From Oscillospiraceae bacterium (lineage in GTDB: Bacteria; Bacillota; Clostridia; Oscillospirales; Oscillospiraceae), in NCBI GenBank assembly GCA_031262405.1, contig JAISHS010000034.1, forward strand, positions 1 through 38,195: a DNA stretch of 38,195 nucleotides. Direction: 5' to 3'. A program made the translations under genes and the position numbers. Below, piece by piece: positions 7,511-15,376 of the stretch (positions are counted from its first letter, which is position 1; the number at the start of each line of letters is the position of its first letter). A model generated the notes under the pieces. It did not search any database, was not told where the DNA came from, and saw only the letters and a list, made by a program, of their open reading frames with translations.

Positions 7511-7735
7511 ATGAAATATACGGTGAGGATGCGTGCGCTCCGCGAGGACAGCGACCTAAGTCAGGCGAATATTGCGGCACTGCTGAACGTGGGACAAAAG
7601 ACTTATTCGGATTATGAGCTGGGGAAAACACGGATACCGCTGGACAGCATACTTATACTCGCGAAATATTATGACGTGAGTTTAGACTATATCTGTGGAG
7701 TCAGCGACGAGAGAACAAGGTTTCCGAGAAAATAG
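7511..7735 (+). CDS. XRE family helix-turn-helix regulator, 74 aa
   Basis: A 74-residue Cro/CI-type DNA-binding protein that consists of almost nothing but the HTH domain. Helix 2-turn-helix 3 is SQANIAALLNVGQKTYSDYE (about residues 17-36), followed by the typical GKTRIPLDSILILAKYYDVS and SLDYICGVSD. ATG 7511 has AGGAGGG (7495-7501) upstream. Two matched palindromes lie upstream, so it probably represses itself and the divergent 50-residue gene. Its 3' end is 21 bases from the end of the convergent pilO gene, with no obvious terminator between. Such small XRE proteins can be remnants of mobile elements or housekeeping-type local regulators; nothing mobile is visible nearby. Confidence 0.9.
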   Translation: MKYTVRMRALREDSDLSQANIAALLNVGQKTYSDYELGKTRIPLDSILILAKYYDVSLDYICGVSDERTRFPRK

Positions 7736-7756
7736 ACTTTGCGGCGGGGTAGAGCT

Positions 7757-8347
7757 TTACGAGGCGGCGGAGGTTTCTGCGGTTGCGGCGTCTGTTGTGG
7801 TGGGCATGACGTATTCGAAGAATATGAGCGAGAGGGAGACGGCGACGGCGCCGTCGGTCAGCTCGCTGCCGGAGGGGGACAGCTGCATGGAGGTGACGGC
7901 GCAGCGGTAGGGTCCGGAATAGAGATTTGTTATTATGGAGCGCGCCGCGGCGTAGTTGGGAGAGCTAAAGGATAGGCTCACGCCGCGCGTGGCGAGGTTT
8001 CCGTTCGCCGCGGGGTTCGAGAAGCTGATTTGGTAGCCGCTGACGCCGTTCAGAACAGTGTCCAGCTGCTTTACCAGATTCTGGATATTGTCATAATAGG
8101 GGATGTCGGATTCGACGCCGTCCTCGTAGCCGGCCTCTTTAAGCTCCGTGCGCATTTTCATGAGCTGGGCGGCCTTTGCGGTTTCAACCATAAGCTCGTC
8201 TTGAAGCTGCGTATATTCCTCTTCCGCCGCTTCGATTGACTCGGTGACGGGTTTTTGGATCGCGAAATAGTAAAACGCGATTAGCATGAGGATGCATAGG
8301 ATTAAAACGAGGAGCTTTTCGCGGTTAGTGAAGCTTTTGCTAAGCAT
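7757..8347 (-). CDS. pilO: Type IV pilus inner-membrane alignment protein PilO-like
   Basis: A 196-residue bitopic protein: short cytoplasmic N-terminus, one membrane helix (LLVLILCILMLIAFYYFAI, about residues 12-30), a coiled coil (TESIEAAEEEYTQLQDEL) and a compact domain with PYYDNIQNLVKQL. This is the architecture of PilO, which with PilN links cytoplasmic PilM to the pilus machine. ATG 8347 is chosen because GGGAGGTG lies 7 bases upstream; the GTG at 8356 sits in that site. It overlaps pilN by 8 bases (ATGCTTAG), so the two are coupled. It is the last gene of the minus-strand assembly operon. Identification rests on layout and neighbours, because PilO sequences diverge strongly. Confidence 0.8.
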   Translation of the reverse strand: MLSKSFTNREKLLVLILCILMLIAFYYFAIQKPVTESIEAAEEEYTQLQDELMVETAKAAQLMKMRTELKEAGYEDGVESDIPYYDNIQNLVKQLDTVLNGVSGYQISFSNPAANGNLATRGVSLSFSSPNYAAARSIITNLYSGPYRCAVTSMQLSPSGSELTDGAVAVSLSLIFFEYVMPTTTDAATAETSAAS

Positions 8348-8960
8348 CGCTGTCACCTCCCTCTTCGGGTTCGGGCGAGGGTGACGGAGACGGCGGCGGA
8401 GGCGGCTGGTCGAAGCCGATTGTCATGGTTATGAGGGTTGTTCCGCCGTCCTCACTGGTCGCCGTAGAGAGATTCAGCGTGTCCACAGCCTCAACAGCCA
8501 GAACTGCCGCCATTATTCCCGAGGTGTCCGTTAAATTTGTGCCGTCGAGCACGACGGAGAGGGTGTAGCCCGAGAAGGACGCCGTGAGTACCTGTGCGCG
8601 GGGCATGAGCTGGGCGCTGATTATGCCGAGGACGTCCATTACGTCGGCGTAACCGGCGCTGACGGAGGTGTCGACAAAAAAGCGGTCATACTCAAGCTTT
8701 ACAATATTGTAGTCGGCGTTAGACTCTTGGAAGCCCTCCAGCTGATTCTGAGCCTCCGTCACGCGCGCCTCCGCCGCCGAAACGGCGGCTATGCGATCCA
8801 TTACGCCGAATTTAGCGAAGGCGGCGACTAGGAGCGCGCCCAGCAGCGTCAGCAGCGTAAGCCGCCGATAATAGCCGGACGGAATTTCCCGCATGACCAG
8901 ATTCAGAGTGATCTTATCCGGCCAGTGAATCTTATTTCCTAAGGATTTGTTTAAGTTCAA
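8340..8960 (-). CDS. pilN: Type IV pilus assembly protein PilN-like
   Basis: A 206-residue bitopic protein: about 30 cytoplasmic residues, a membrane helix (RLTLLTLLGALLVAAFAKFG, about 33-52), a coiled coil (VSAAEARVTEAQNQLEG) and a periplasmic-type fold facing the wall. It ends in a low-complexity tail with five consecutive prolines, SPSPSPEPE and acidic residues. The start is TTG at 8960 with GGGGGAAGG upstream; an in-frame stop lies just before it, so no longer product is possible. The PilN N-terminus normally docks in a groove of PilM; here a short N-terminal segment (MNLNKS) could do this. Its gene sits between pilM and pilO in the usual order. The proline tail is unusual and may span peptidoglycan. 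Confidence 0.8.
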   Translation of the reverse strand: MNLNKSLGNKIHWPDKITLNLVMREIPSGYYRRLTLLTLLGALLVAAFAKFGVMDRIAAVSAAEARVTEAQNQLEGFQESNADYNIVKLEYDRFFVDTSVSAGYADVMDVLGIISAQLMPRAQVLTASFSGYTLSVVLDGTNLTDTSGIMAAVLAVEAVDTLNLSTATSEDGGTTLITMTIGFDQPPPPPSPSPSPEPEEGGDSDA

Positions 8961-9026
8961 TGTGCCTTCCCCCTAGATTTTAAAAGGGTGTGGTGCCGTG
9001 GTTCTTGCCGATACTGACCGAAAGGA

Positions 9027-10028
9027 TCAGTACAATACCGCGCCGATTGCCGTCTGGCAGACGGCGAGATCGGCCTGCTTGGCGGCGGCTTTCGGAAACA
9101 TTTCGGAGATGTGGTGTATTCGCAGAGGGAGATCCTCACGCAGGCGGTTTATCAGCTCTGTTACCGACGCGCCGCCGCCGCAGATAAAGACGTCCTCAAG
9201 GCGGCTGTCGGGGACATTGAAGCCATAGAAGTTTATCGCGCGGACAATGTCCATGCTGATAGTCTGGTAAATGTTCACGCTGACCTCGCTGCTGAGCTCG
9301 CCGTGGCCGTTGGCGTGCTTGTAGGCGCGGGCAATATGCTCATCTACTCCGGCGGAGTCCGCGATAGCCTGGTCGAGATTGATTCCGCCGGCTTCGATTA
9401 CGCGGGTCGCCTCGGGGCGCAGGCCGTGGTAGATAAACATTCGCGTGGCGGTGTGACCCAATTCGATGAAGCCGATATCGCCGGGGACGGCTTCGCCGGC
9501 GGATTCCCTGTACTTGCGCAGGATGTTCATATAGGCGATCTCTTCCGGTACGGCGATTTTCAGGCGAAAGCCCGCGCGGCGGAACATTGCCGTGTAGCTC
9601 GCGATCGTCTCCTTGAGGACGGCGGCGGCGACCAGCTCGAACTGGGCGGGCGCGCCGTTTTCATCCAGCTGAGTGTTTATGACAGCGTAGTCATAGAAGT
9701 ATTTGTCCTTTTCCTGCGTTATGAAGTCACGGAATTCATAGGGCAGGTTTATGTGGAGGTTTTCGCGGCTCATCGCGGGAATCGTGACGGGCTTGCAGTA
9801 GGTCAGCGAGGGGGGGATAACGACGGCGCAATTGCTGACGTTTATCCTGTTTCTCTTCGCGGTTTCACGAATGAACTCCGCCATAGTCTCCGGAGAGACT
9901 ATGCGCCCTTCCTTGATGAGATTGTCCGGAGTCTCGCCCGTCGCCAGACGGAGCACCCTTCCCCCCGAACAGACCGCCATCTTTACGGAGTTTGAGCCTA
10001 TATCAAAGCTAACATAGGTTTTTGCCAT
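9027..10028 (-). CDS. pilM: Type IV pilus assembly protein PilM (actin-like ATPase)
   Basis: A 333-residue cytoplasmic protein of the actin/FtsA-like PilM family. The phosphate 1 loop FDIGSNSVKMA is at residues 8-18, and a later glycine-rich element ICGGGASV (about 287-294) fits the adenosine-binding part of the fold. Length is close to the family norm of about 350. PilM forms the cytoplasmic ring element that binds the PilN N-terminus and couples it to the motor. ATG 10028 has AAAGGATTT upstream. The gene follows pilD by 29 bases and precedes pilN by 66 bases. All of its neighbours are pilus genes. Confidence 0.9.
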   Translation of the reverse strand: MAKTYVSFDIGSNSVKMAVCSGGRVLRLATGETPDNLIKEGRIVSPETMAEFIRETAKRNRINVSNCAVVIPPSLTYCKPVTIPAMSRENLHINLPYEFRDFITQEKDKYFYDYAVINTQLDENGAPAQFELVAAAVLKETIASYTAMFRRAGFRLKIAVPEEIAYMNILRKYRESAGEAVPGDIGFIELGHTATRMFIYHGLRPEATRVIEAGGINLDQAIADSAGVDEHIARAYKHANGHGELSSEVSVNIYQTISMDIVRAINFYGFNVPDSRLEDVFICGGGASVTELINRLREDLPLRIHHISEMFPKAAAKQADLAVCQTAIGAVLY

Positions 10029-10057
10029 TTCACACCAAATCCTTTAAAAATACGAAA

Positions 10058-10924
10058 TCAGAGGAATAAATTGAGGTACCAGTCGAGGAAGCTCTGTCCG
10101 AACATTGCAGCTACGAGGGCAGCCAAGCTTAGCGCCGGGGCAAAGGAGATTGCGCCGGGATTATCGGGGGCTTGCGATTCTTCAGCTTCGGGAGCTTCCG
10201 CTTCCGCTTCCGATTCTTCCGAGGAGGAGCTTTTTCCCCGCGTATTGAGGATGAGCGCCATGAGGATGCCGATTATGCAGGCGAGAATGAGGATAATGAG
10301 ATTTAGCTTCCAGTCGAAATACAGGCCGATCAAGAAGAGCAGCTTGATATCGCCGCCGCCCATACTCTCGCGCTTCATGATTTTGTCGAAGAGCAGCACC
10401 AGCAGCAGGAGCGGAAGTGAGATTGACAGGCCGCCTATAAGAGTACGGAGTAGTGAAAGGGGGATGTTTTCGGTAAAGAGTGCGAAAATGAAGGCGGCAA
10501 CGGCGCCGATTATGATTAGCCGGTCGGGGATGAGCCCGCCCCAGAGGTCTGCCATTGAGGCGGCAAGCAGCAGGGAGAACAGGAGCAGAAAGCGCGCGGC
10601 GTCGAGGGTGAGTCCGAATTTGAGGACAACCGCGACGAAGGCTACCGAGCAGAGCAGCTCGGCAAGCAGATAGCGCGCCGAGATTTTTGTGCCGCAGCGG
10701 CGGCAGCGGCCGCGCAGAAATAGCCAAGAGAAGAGCGGGATGAGGTCAAGTAGCGTCAGCTCGTGGCCGCAGGCGGCGCAGCGGCTGCGGCCACGCAAGA
10801 CGCTTCCGCCAAAGACATAACGGAAGGCGAAGCAGTTTAAGAAGCTGCCGAGGCACAGTCCGAAAAGCGCTGTTAATATGAGGGTGTAAACCGCAAGCGC
10901 GGGGGGTAAATCGAAGATAGCCAA
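10058..10924 (-). CDS. pilD: Prepilin peptidase (leader peptidase/N-methyltransferase)
   Basis: A 288-residue polytopic aspartic protease that cuts prepilin leaders after glycine and methylates the new N-terminus. It shows the zinc-binding tetracysteine (C49, C52, C74, C77) and the two catalytic aspartates (D126 in SMADLWGG, D192 in GGGDIK). About eight hydrophobic segments are visible. The start is TTG 10924 behind AAGGAG. Its substrates are presumably the four prepilin-like proteins encoded on the opposite strand. One oddity is an acidic Ser/Glu/Ala/Pro-rich insert (about 230-256) before the last membrane helix, where most relatives go straight into that helix. Confidence 0.93.
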   Translation of the reverse strand: MAIFDLPPALAVYTLILTALFGLCLGSFLNCFAFRYVFGGSVLRGRSRCAACGHELTLLDLIPLFSWLFLRGRCRRCGTKISARYLLAELLCSVAFVAVVLKFGLTLDAARFLLLFSLLLAASMADLWGGLIPDRLIIIGAVAAFIFALFTENIPLSLLRTLIGGLSISLPLLLLVLLFDKIMKRESMGGGDIKLLFLIGLYFDWKLNLIILILACIIGILMALILNTRGKSSSSEESEAEAEAPEAEESQAPDNPGAISFAPALSLAALVAAMFGQSFLDWYLNLFL

Positions 10925-10934
10925 GCTCGCTCCT

Positions 10935-12149
10935 TTACATTGCCCCGTACATGGTGAACATGGGGAGATACAAAGAAATGACGATGAAGCCGATGACGAC
11001 GCCGAGGACGACGGTGATAATGGGTTGGAGGGAGTTTAGCGCCCGCTCGCTGGCTATTGCGGTTTCGCTGTCGTAATACTCGCCGATGGTGGTGAGAGTT
11101 TCCTCCAGGGAGCCGGTTTCGTCGCCGACGGAGGTCATTTCAACGAGAAGGTCGGGGAAAATCTCCGAGCGCTGCATACACCAGCCCAGGGGACGCCCCT
11201 CCTCCAGACCGGCGGCGGTTTTGGCAAGCTCGGTGGAGAGAAAGTAGTTGTCCAGAGTGCGGGAGCAGATGACGACGGCGCGGACGATTGAAAGTCCCGA
11301 GGTGAGCATGGTCGCCATTGTGTTGGCGAACTGGCTCGAGCCCTTCATGAGGGCGACGTTGCCCAGAATAGGCATTTTGAGCTGGAACCGCGCAAAGGCC
11401 ATTCTGCCCTTTTCGGTGCGCTGCCAGAGCTTTAGGGCGATTATGCCCCCCGCGATGATTATGGCGAGCAGCCACCAATATGCCGCCATGAAGTCCGAAA
11501 CCGCGATAAGCAACTTCGTCGGGGCGGGAAGCTCGGTGTTGAGGGAGACGAACATATCGATAAACACCGGCATGGCGACGGTGAGGACGATTGCGATTAC
11601 GATGACGGAGATTACCAAGAGAAATATCGGGTACATCATGGCGCTCTTGACCTTCGCCTTGATTTTAGAGCTCTTGTCGAAATAGGTGTGGAGCTTTTCG
11701 AAGGAGACCTCCAGCGTTCCGGATTCCTCTCCGGCGCGGACAGTTTCGATGAAGCTGGTTGGAAGCTCCTTGCTGCCCTTGTTTTCAAAGCTCTGAGCCA
11801 AGCCATAGCCGCCGGCGACGTCCTCGGCAACCTCGGCGAGAATTTTTGACAGGAGCTTGTCTGAGGTCTGACCCGCGATAAGCTCGACGCAGCGGACAAT
11901 CGGCATTCCGGCCTTGAGGACGATTGCAAACTGGCTGCACATAAGCGCCAGCTCCTTTTCCTTTGCCTTTTGCGAGCCGATTTGCATCTGGAGCAGGCCG
12001 ACCTTTTGCTCGTCCACACGAGCTATGGCTTCGATTATGGCGCCGTTTTGCTTGAGGCGGTCCACCGCCTCAAATTCGTCATAAGCCTCTATTACGCCGT
12101 TCAGCCTAGAGCCGTCCGGCGCTAAAGCCCTGTATTTGAAATTTGGCAT
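10935..12149 (-). CDS. pilC: Type IV pilus inner-membrane platform protein PilC
   Basis: A 404-residue GspF/PilC family platform protein. It has the standard duplicated fold: two cytoplasmic helical domains (about 65-190 and 270-395), each followed by membrane helices (about 165-190, 215-240, 370-400). The first starts CSQFAIVLKAGMPIVRCVEL and the second FANTMATMLTSGLSIVRAVV, which are the matched repeat signatures. The N-terminal region (FKYRALAPDGSRLNGVIEA) is the usual lead-in. It transmits force from the PilB and PilT motors to pilin subunits. It starts 15 bases after pilT and ends 10 bases before pilD, tightly in the operon. Confidence 0.95.
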   Translation of the reverse strand: MPNFKYRALAPDGSRLNGVIEAYDEFEAVDRLKQNGAIIEAIARVDEQKVGLLQMQIGSQKAKEKELALMCSQFAIVLKAGMPIVRCVELIAGQTSDKLLSKILAEVAEDVAGGYGLAQSFENKGSKELPTSFIETVRAGEESGTLEVSFEKLHTYFDKSSKIKAKVKSAMMYPIFLLVISVIVIAIVLTVAMPVFIDMFVSLNTELPAPTKLLIAVSDFMAAYWWLLAIIIAGGIIALKLWQRTEKGRMAFARFQLKMPILGNVALMKGSSQFANTMATMLTSGLSIVRAVVICSRTLDNYFLSTELAKTAAGLEEGRPLGWCMQRSEIFPDLLVEMTSVGDETGSLEETLTTIGEYYDSETAIASERALNSLQPIITVVLGVVIGFIVISLYLPMFTMYGAM

Positions 12150-12164
12150 ACTATACTAAGCCCC

Positions 12165-13223
12165 CTATCTGCCCAGACCTAAACCCTTCTTGATATAGTC
12201 AACGTCGTAGGCCGCGTCAAGCGCGGCTTTATTGCTTATTTTGCGCTCGCGAACGAGTTTTAAAAGCGCGTTGTCCATTGTGATTGCGCCCTCGCTGGCG
12301 GTGGTTGAGATGGCGTTCTGGATCATCGGGGTCTTGCCCTCGCGGATGAGGTTCCTAATTGCCGGTGTGACGATCATGACTTCGCAGGCAAGAGCGCGTC
12401 CCTTACCGTCCGACGTGGCGATGAGCTGCTGGGAGACGACGGCTTTCAGGGTCATGGACAGCTGCATTCTAATTTGGCGGTGGCGCGCCTCCGGAAAGAC
12501 GTCCACGATACGGTCAATCGCGTCTGCGGCGGAGTTTGTGTGCAGGGTCGCGAAGACAAGGTGGCCGGTTTCGGCGGCGGTCAGCGCGGTCTCGATGGTG
12601 TCCGTGTCGCGCATTTCGCCGATGAGTATGACGTCCGGGTCCTCGCGCAGGGCGGCGCGCAGGCCGTCTGCGAAGCTGGAGGTGTCGCGTCCGATCTCGC
12701 GCTGGTTTACGATGCAGCGGTCGGCAGTGTAGATATACTCTACGGGGTCCTCGAGAGTTAGGATGTGCTCTGTGCGGCTGTGGTTTATCCTATCGAGCAG
12801 AGCAGCTAGGGTCGTTGACTTACCGCTGCCGGTTTCGCCGGTTACCAGTATTATGCCGCGCGGAAGCTCGGCGAGTCCCACGACCGCCGGAGGCAGGCCG
12901 AGATTTTCGAGTTTCGGGATGACGTCTGAGAGGAGCCTCACCGCGGCGGAGACGTGTCCCTGCTGGCGGAAGAGATTTATTCTCACGCGGGTGCCGCCGA
13001 TTGAGCGGGCGAGGTCCAGCTCGCCGCCCGTGAGGATGCGGTCCATATCCTCGCCGGCAAGCTCATAGCCGTAGCGCTCGCAGTCCTCATGGGTGAGAAT
13101 GTGGTCGCCGAAATCGGTGAGGGAGCCGTGCAGGCGAAAGCGGATGGGCAGGTCCTTGACGAGGTGCACGTCCGAGACGCGCATTTGCGCCGCGGCGGAG
13201 ATGATTTCATCCATAGTTTGCAT
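12165..13223 (-). CDS. pilT: Pilus retraction ATPase PilT
   Basis: A 352-residue hexameric ATPase. It has an N-terminal PAS-like domain (MRVSDVHLVKDLPIRFRLHG), Walker A GETGSGKST at about residue 129, Asp box EDPVEY, Walker B AALREDPDVILIGEMRD, and the His box GHLVFATLHTNSA. The C-terminal AIRNLIREGKTPMI segment is typical of PilT rather than PilB. ATG 13223 has AGGAG 8 bases upstream, overlapping the pilB stop. A retraction motor implies a dynamic pilus (twitching, DNA uptake or adhesion under force) rather than a pure secretion pseudopilus. Confidence 0.96.
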   Translation of the reverse strand: MQTMDEIISAAAQMRVSDVHLVKDLPIRFRLHGSLTDFGDHILTHEDCERYGYELAGEDMDRILTGGELDLARSIGGTRVRINLFRQQGHVSAAVRLLSDVIPKLENLGLPPAVVGLAELPRGIILVTGETGSGKSTTLAALLDRINHSRTEHILTLEDPVEYIYTADRCIVNQREIGRDTSSFADGLRAALREDPDVILIGEMRDTDTIETALTAAETGHLVFATLHTNSAADAIDRIVDVFPEARHRQIRMQLSMTLKAVVSQQLIATSDGKGRALACEVMIVTPAIRNLIREGKTPMIQNAISTTASEGAITMDNALLKLVRERKISNKAALDAAYDVDYIKKGLGLGR

Positions 13224-13233
13224 AGGTAAACTC

Positions 13234-14928
13234 CTATAATTCTGTCGAATTTATAGCCCTAAAGGATTCGGAGGCGGTGGTTACGCCCTCCATGACGAGG
13301 CGGCGGGCATTGTCCGCAAAGGGGACGAAGCCGCTGCGTTCGATTATTTCGGATAAATTCCCGCGGGAATAATCCTCCGCTATGGAGCGGCGGATCGACT
13401 GCTCGAAGAGCAGGATTTCAAAGACGCCCGTGCGCCCGCGATAGCCGGTGTTGAAGCACATAGGGCAGCCGCGCCCGCGATAGAAAACATAGGGCTTTGA
13501 GCTGTCAAGCCCGATCAGTCGAGCCTCCTCCTGCGTGGCGTCGTAGGGCTCGCGGCAGTGGGGGCAAATCCTGCGCACAAGGCGCTGGTTGACAACGCCG
13601 CGCATGGCGGCGGCGATGAGATATGGCTCGATGCCGATGTCGATGAGACGGTCAATAGAGGCGGCGGCGCTGTTCGTGTGCAGGGTGGAGAGGACAAGGT
13701 GGCCGGTTATCGCCGCGCGCATGGCTATTTGAGCGGTTTCGCCGTCGCGGATTTCTCCGACGCTTATGATGTCCGGGTCCTGGCGCAGAATCGAGCGCAG
13801 ACCGCCGGCGAAGGTGAGACCGGTCTTTTCGTTTATTTGAACCTGATTTATGCCGTTGAGATTGTATTCGACGGGGTCCTCAAGCGTGACTATATTCACA
13901 AGCTCGGTATTCAGCTCTCGGAGCATGGTATAGATTGTGGAGGATTTTCCGCTTCCGGTGGGGCCGACGACGAGAATAACGCCGCTCTGGTTGGACAGGA
14001 GGGATTCATATTTCTTGAGGTCTTCGCCGGATATGCCGATGCGTTCGCGGGTGAAGAGATCGGTGTTTTTGTCCAGCAGCCTTATGACGATTTTTTCGCC
14101 GTAAATCGTCGGCAGGGAGGAGATTCGAAGGTCAACGTCGGCCTTTGCCATTCGGACGTTTGCTCTGCCGTCCTGGGGCAGGCGCTTTTCGGAGATGTCC
14201 ATAGCTCCCATGATTTTTAGGCGAGAGATTACGGAGGACTGCAGCTCCTTCGGAACCGTCAGGACGTTTCTCAGGACGCCGTCCACACGCATTCTCACGC
14301 GGAGCTCATCCTCGTGGGGCTCTAAGTGGATATCGCTGGCGCGCTCGACAGCGGCGCGCTCGATTATTGAGTTTACGAGCCTTATTGTGGGCGCGGACTG
14401 GGAATCATCCTCTGAGACGTTTGAGCTGGAGAAGGTCGCCGCCTGTGCCTCACGCCCGGACTCGCGGCGCATTTCCTCAATGGCGCGCGCGGCGCCCTCG
14501 CTGCCGTAAAGCGTCATTATGGCGCGGTCGACGGCGGCGGAGGTTGCGATTACAGGGATAACCTTCTTGCGGGTGGCGCGCTTGACCTCTTCAGTTGCCA
14601 TGAAGTTTAAGGGGTCGCTCATCGCCAGATACAGAGAGTCCTTGACGACCTTGAGAGGAACCACGCCGTATTTTTTCGATATGCTCTTGGGTAAAAGCTG
14701 CGCCATTTCAGCGGGGATTACCGTCTTTGAAAGGTCGACAAATTCAATTCCCAGCTGGAGCTGAAGAGCCTCTATAAGCTGCTGTTCCGAGACAAATCCC
14801 GTCTCTACGAGAACGTTGCCAAGCCTTTTTCCGGTGCCGCGCTGTTGCTGCAGAGCGCTATCAAGCTGCTGCTGGGTGATTAGTCCGATGCTCAGCAGCA
14901 GGTCTCCCAAACGTTTTTGAACAGCCAT
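13234..14928 (-). CDS. pilB: Pilus extension ATPase PilB with MshEN-type N-terminus
   Basis: A 564-residue assembly motor. ATG 14928 is chosen over TTG 14943 because GAAGAGG lies just upstream. Residues 6-29 and 35-58 are two 24-residue motifs that start RLG and end LxxQ, separated by exactly five residues (RGTGK); this is the known pattern of the MshEN cyclic-di-GMP receptor domain. The C-terminal motor has Walker A GPTGSGKS near 322, EDPVEY, the RQDPDIISVGEIRD Walker B region and GHLVLSTLHTNSA. A four-cysteine zinc site follows (CPHC and CPMC), normal for PilB. It is the first gene of the minus operon pilB-T-C-D-M-N-O. c-di-GMP binding would tie pilus extension to the nearby GGDEF and HD-GYP genes. 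Confidence 0.95.
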   Translation of the reverse strand: MAVQKRLGDLLLSIGLITQQQLDSALQQQRGTGKRLGNVLVETGFVSEQQLIEALQLQLGIEFVDLSKTVIPAEMAQLLPKSISKKYGVVPLKVVKDSLYLAMSDPLNFMATEEVKRATRKKVIPVIATSAAVDRAIMTLYGSEGAARAIEEMRRESGREAQAATFSSSNVSEDDSQSAPTIRLVNSIIERAAVERASDIHLEPHEDELRVRMRVDGVLRNVLTVPKELQSSVISRLKIMGAMDISEKRLPQDGRANVRMAKADVDLRISSLPTIYGEKIVIRLLDKNTDLFTRERIGISGEDLKKYESLLSNQSGVILVVGPTGSGKSSTIYTMLRELNTELVNIVTLEDPVEYNLNGINQVQINEKTGLTFAGGLRSILRQDPDIISVGEIRDGETAQIAMRAAITGHLVLSTLHTNSAAASIDRLIDIGIEPYLIAAAMRGVVNQRLVRRICPHCREPYDATQEEARLIGLDSSKPYVFYRGRGCPMCFNTGYRGRTGVFEILLFEQSIRRSIAEDYSRGNLSEIIERSGFVPFADNARRLVMEGVTTASESFRAINSTEL

Positions 14929-15232
14929 GTATCCTCTTCCCAAGATTAGTCCTCGGCAAATAAGCCTTGGAAGAAATCTCTTATTCTTTCTAGTTTAAAG
15001 CTCGGGTTTAAAGGGACTACAAAAAAATTACAATCAGCCTTGTCAGTTTATCACAAGAGTTTCCAAATTACAATACAAAAATTGATAAATTGTCTATAAA
15101 CTGTCTAGTTGATTGAGAGCACGGCAGATGTTTTCCGCGTTATTTTTCGACAGGAAAGAAATAACTTTTGCAAATTCCTTAAAAAGCCTGTAAAATTCGG
15201 GCGTTTGGCAGAAAATTTTATTCGTTAGGGTA

Positions 15233-15261
15233 TTTACAAAACGCGAATTTTGGAGTATTAT
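15233..15261 (+). promoter_or_regulatory. Sigma-A promoter for the giant pilin operon
   Basis: TTTACA (15233-15238), a 17-base spacer and TATTAT (15256-15261). It would give a leader of about 108 bases before the ATG at 15377. Confidence 0.7.
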
Positions 15262-15338
15262 GTAAATTAAACATGGTGTGCCCCAAAGAAATACAGCCCT
15301 GATATCGACAAGACAACGGAAAATTTGCGTATTTTGAT

Positions 15339-15347
15339 TGCTATACT
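15339..15347 (+). promoter_or_regulatory. Possible second promoter, extended -10
   Basis: TG-C-TATACT (15339-15347) is an extended -10 without a good -35, 29 bases before the start codon. It would give a very short leader. Confidence 0.4.
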
Positions 15348-15376
15348 TGTTTTAGTACATCATATGGAGGCCGAGC

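Larger units (their letters stand above)
14929..15376. promoter_or_regulatory. Divergent pilus promoter region, 448 bp
   Basis: AT-rich spacer between the assembly operon (minus) and the giant pilin operon (plus). For the minus side the best, weak candidate is TTGTGA...TGTAAT near 15055-15025. The plus-strand promoters are listed separately. I see no c-di-GMP riboswitch core and no clear long palindrome. Confidence 0.5.

Noticed and set aside
9111-9995. A 294-codon plus-strand frame antisense to pilM
   Set aside because: It is an open frame created by GC-rich codon bias opposite a clear PilM; the product has no family features and no ribosome binding site.
15262-15376. c-di-GMP riboswitch in the leader of the giant pilin
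   Set aside because: The neighbourhood made it plausible, but I cannot find the conserved GEMM-I or GEMM-II core. A covariance-model scan (cmsearch with the c-di-GMP-I and -II models) would settle it.
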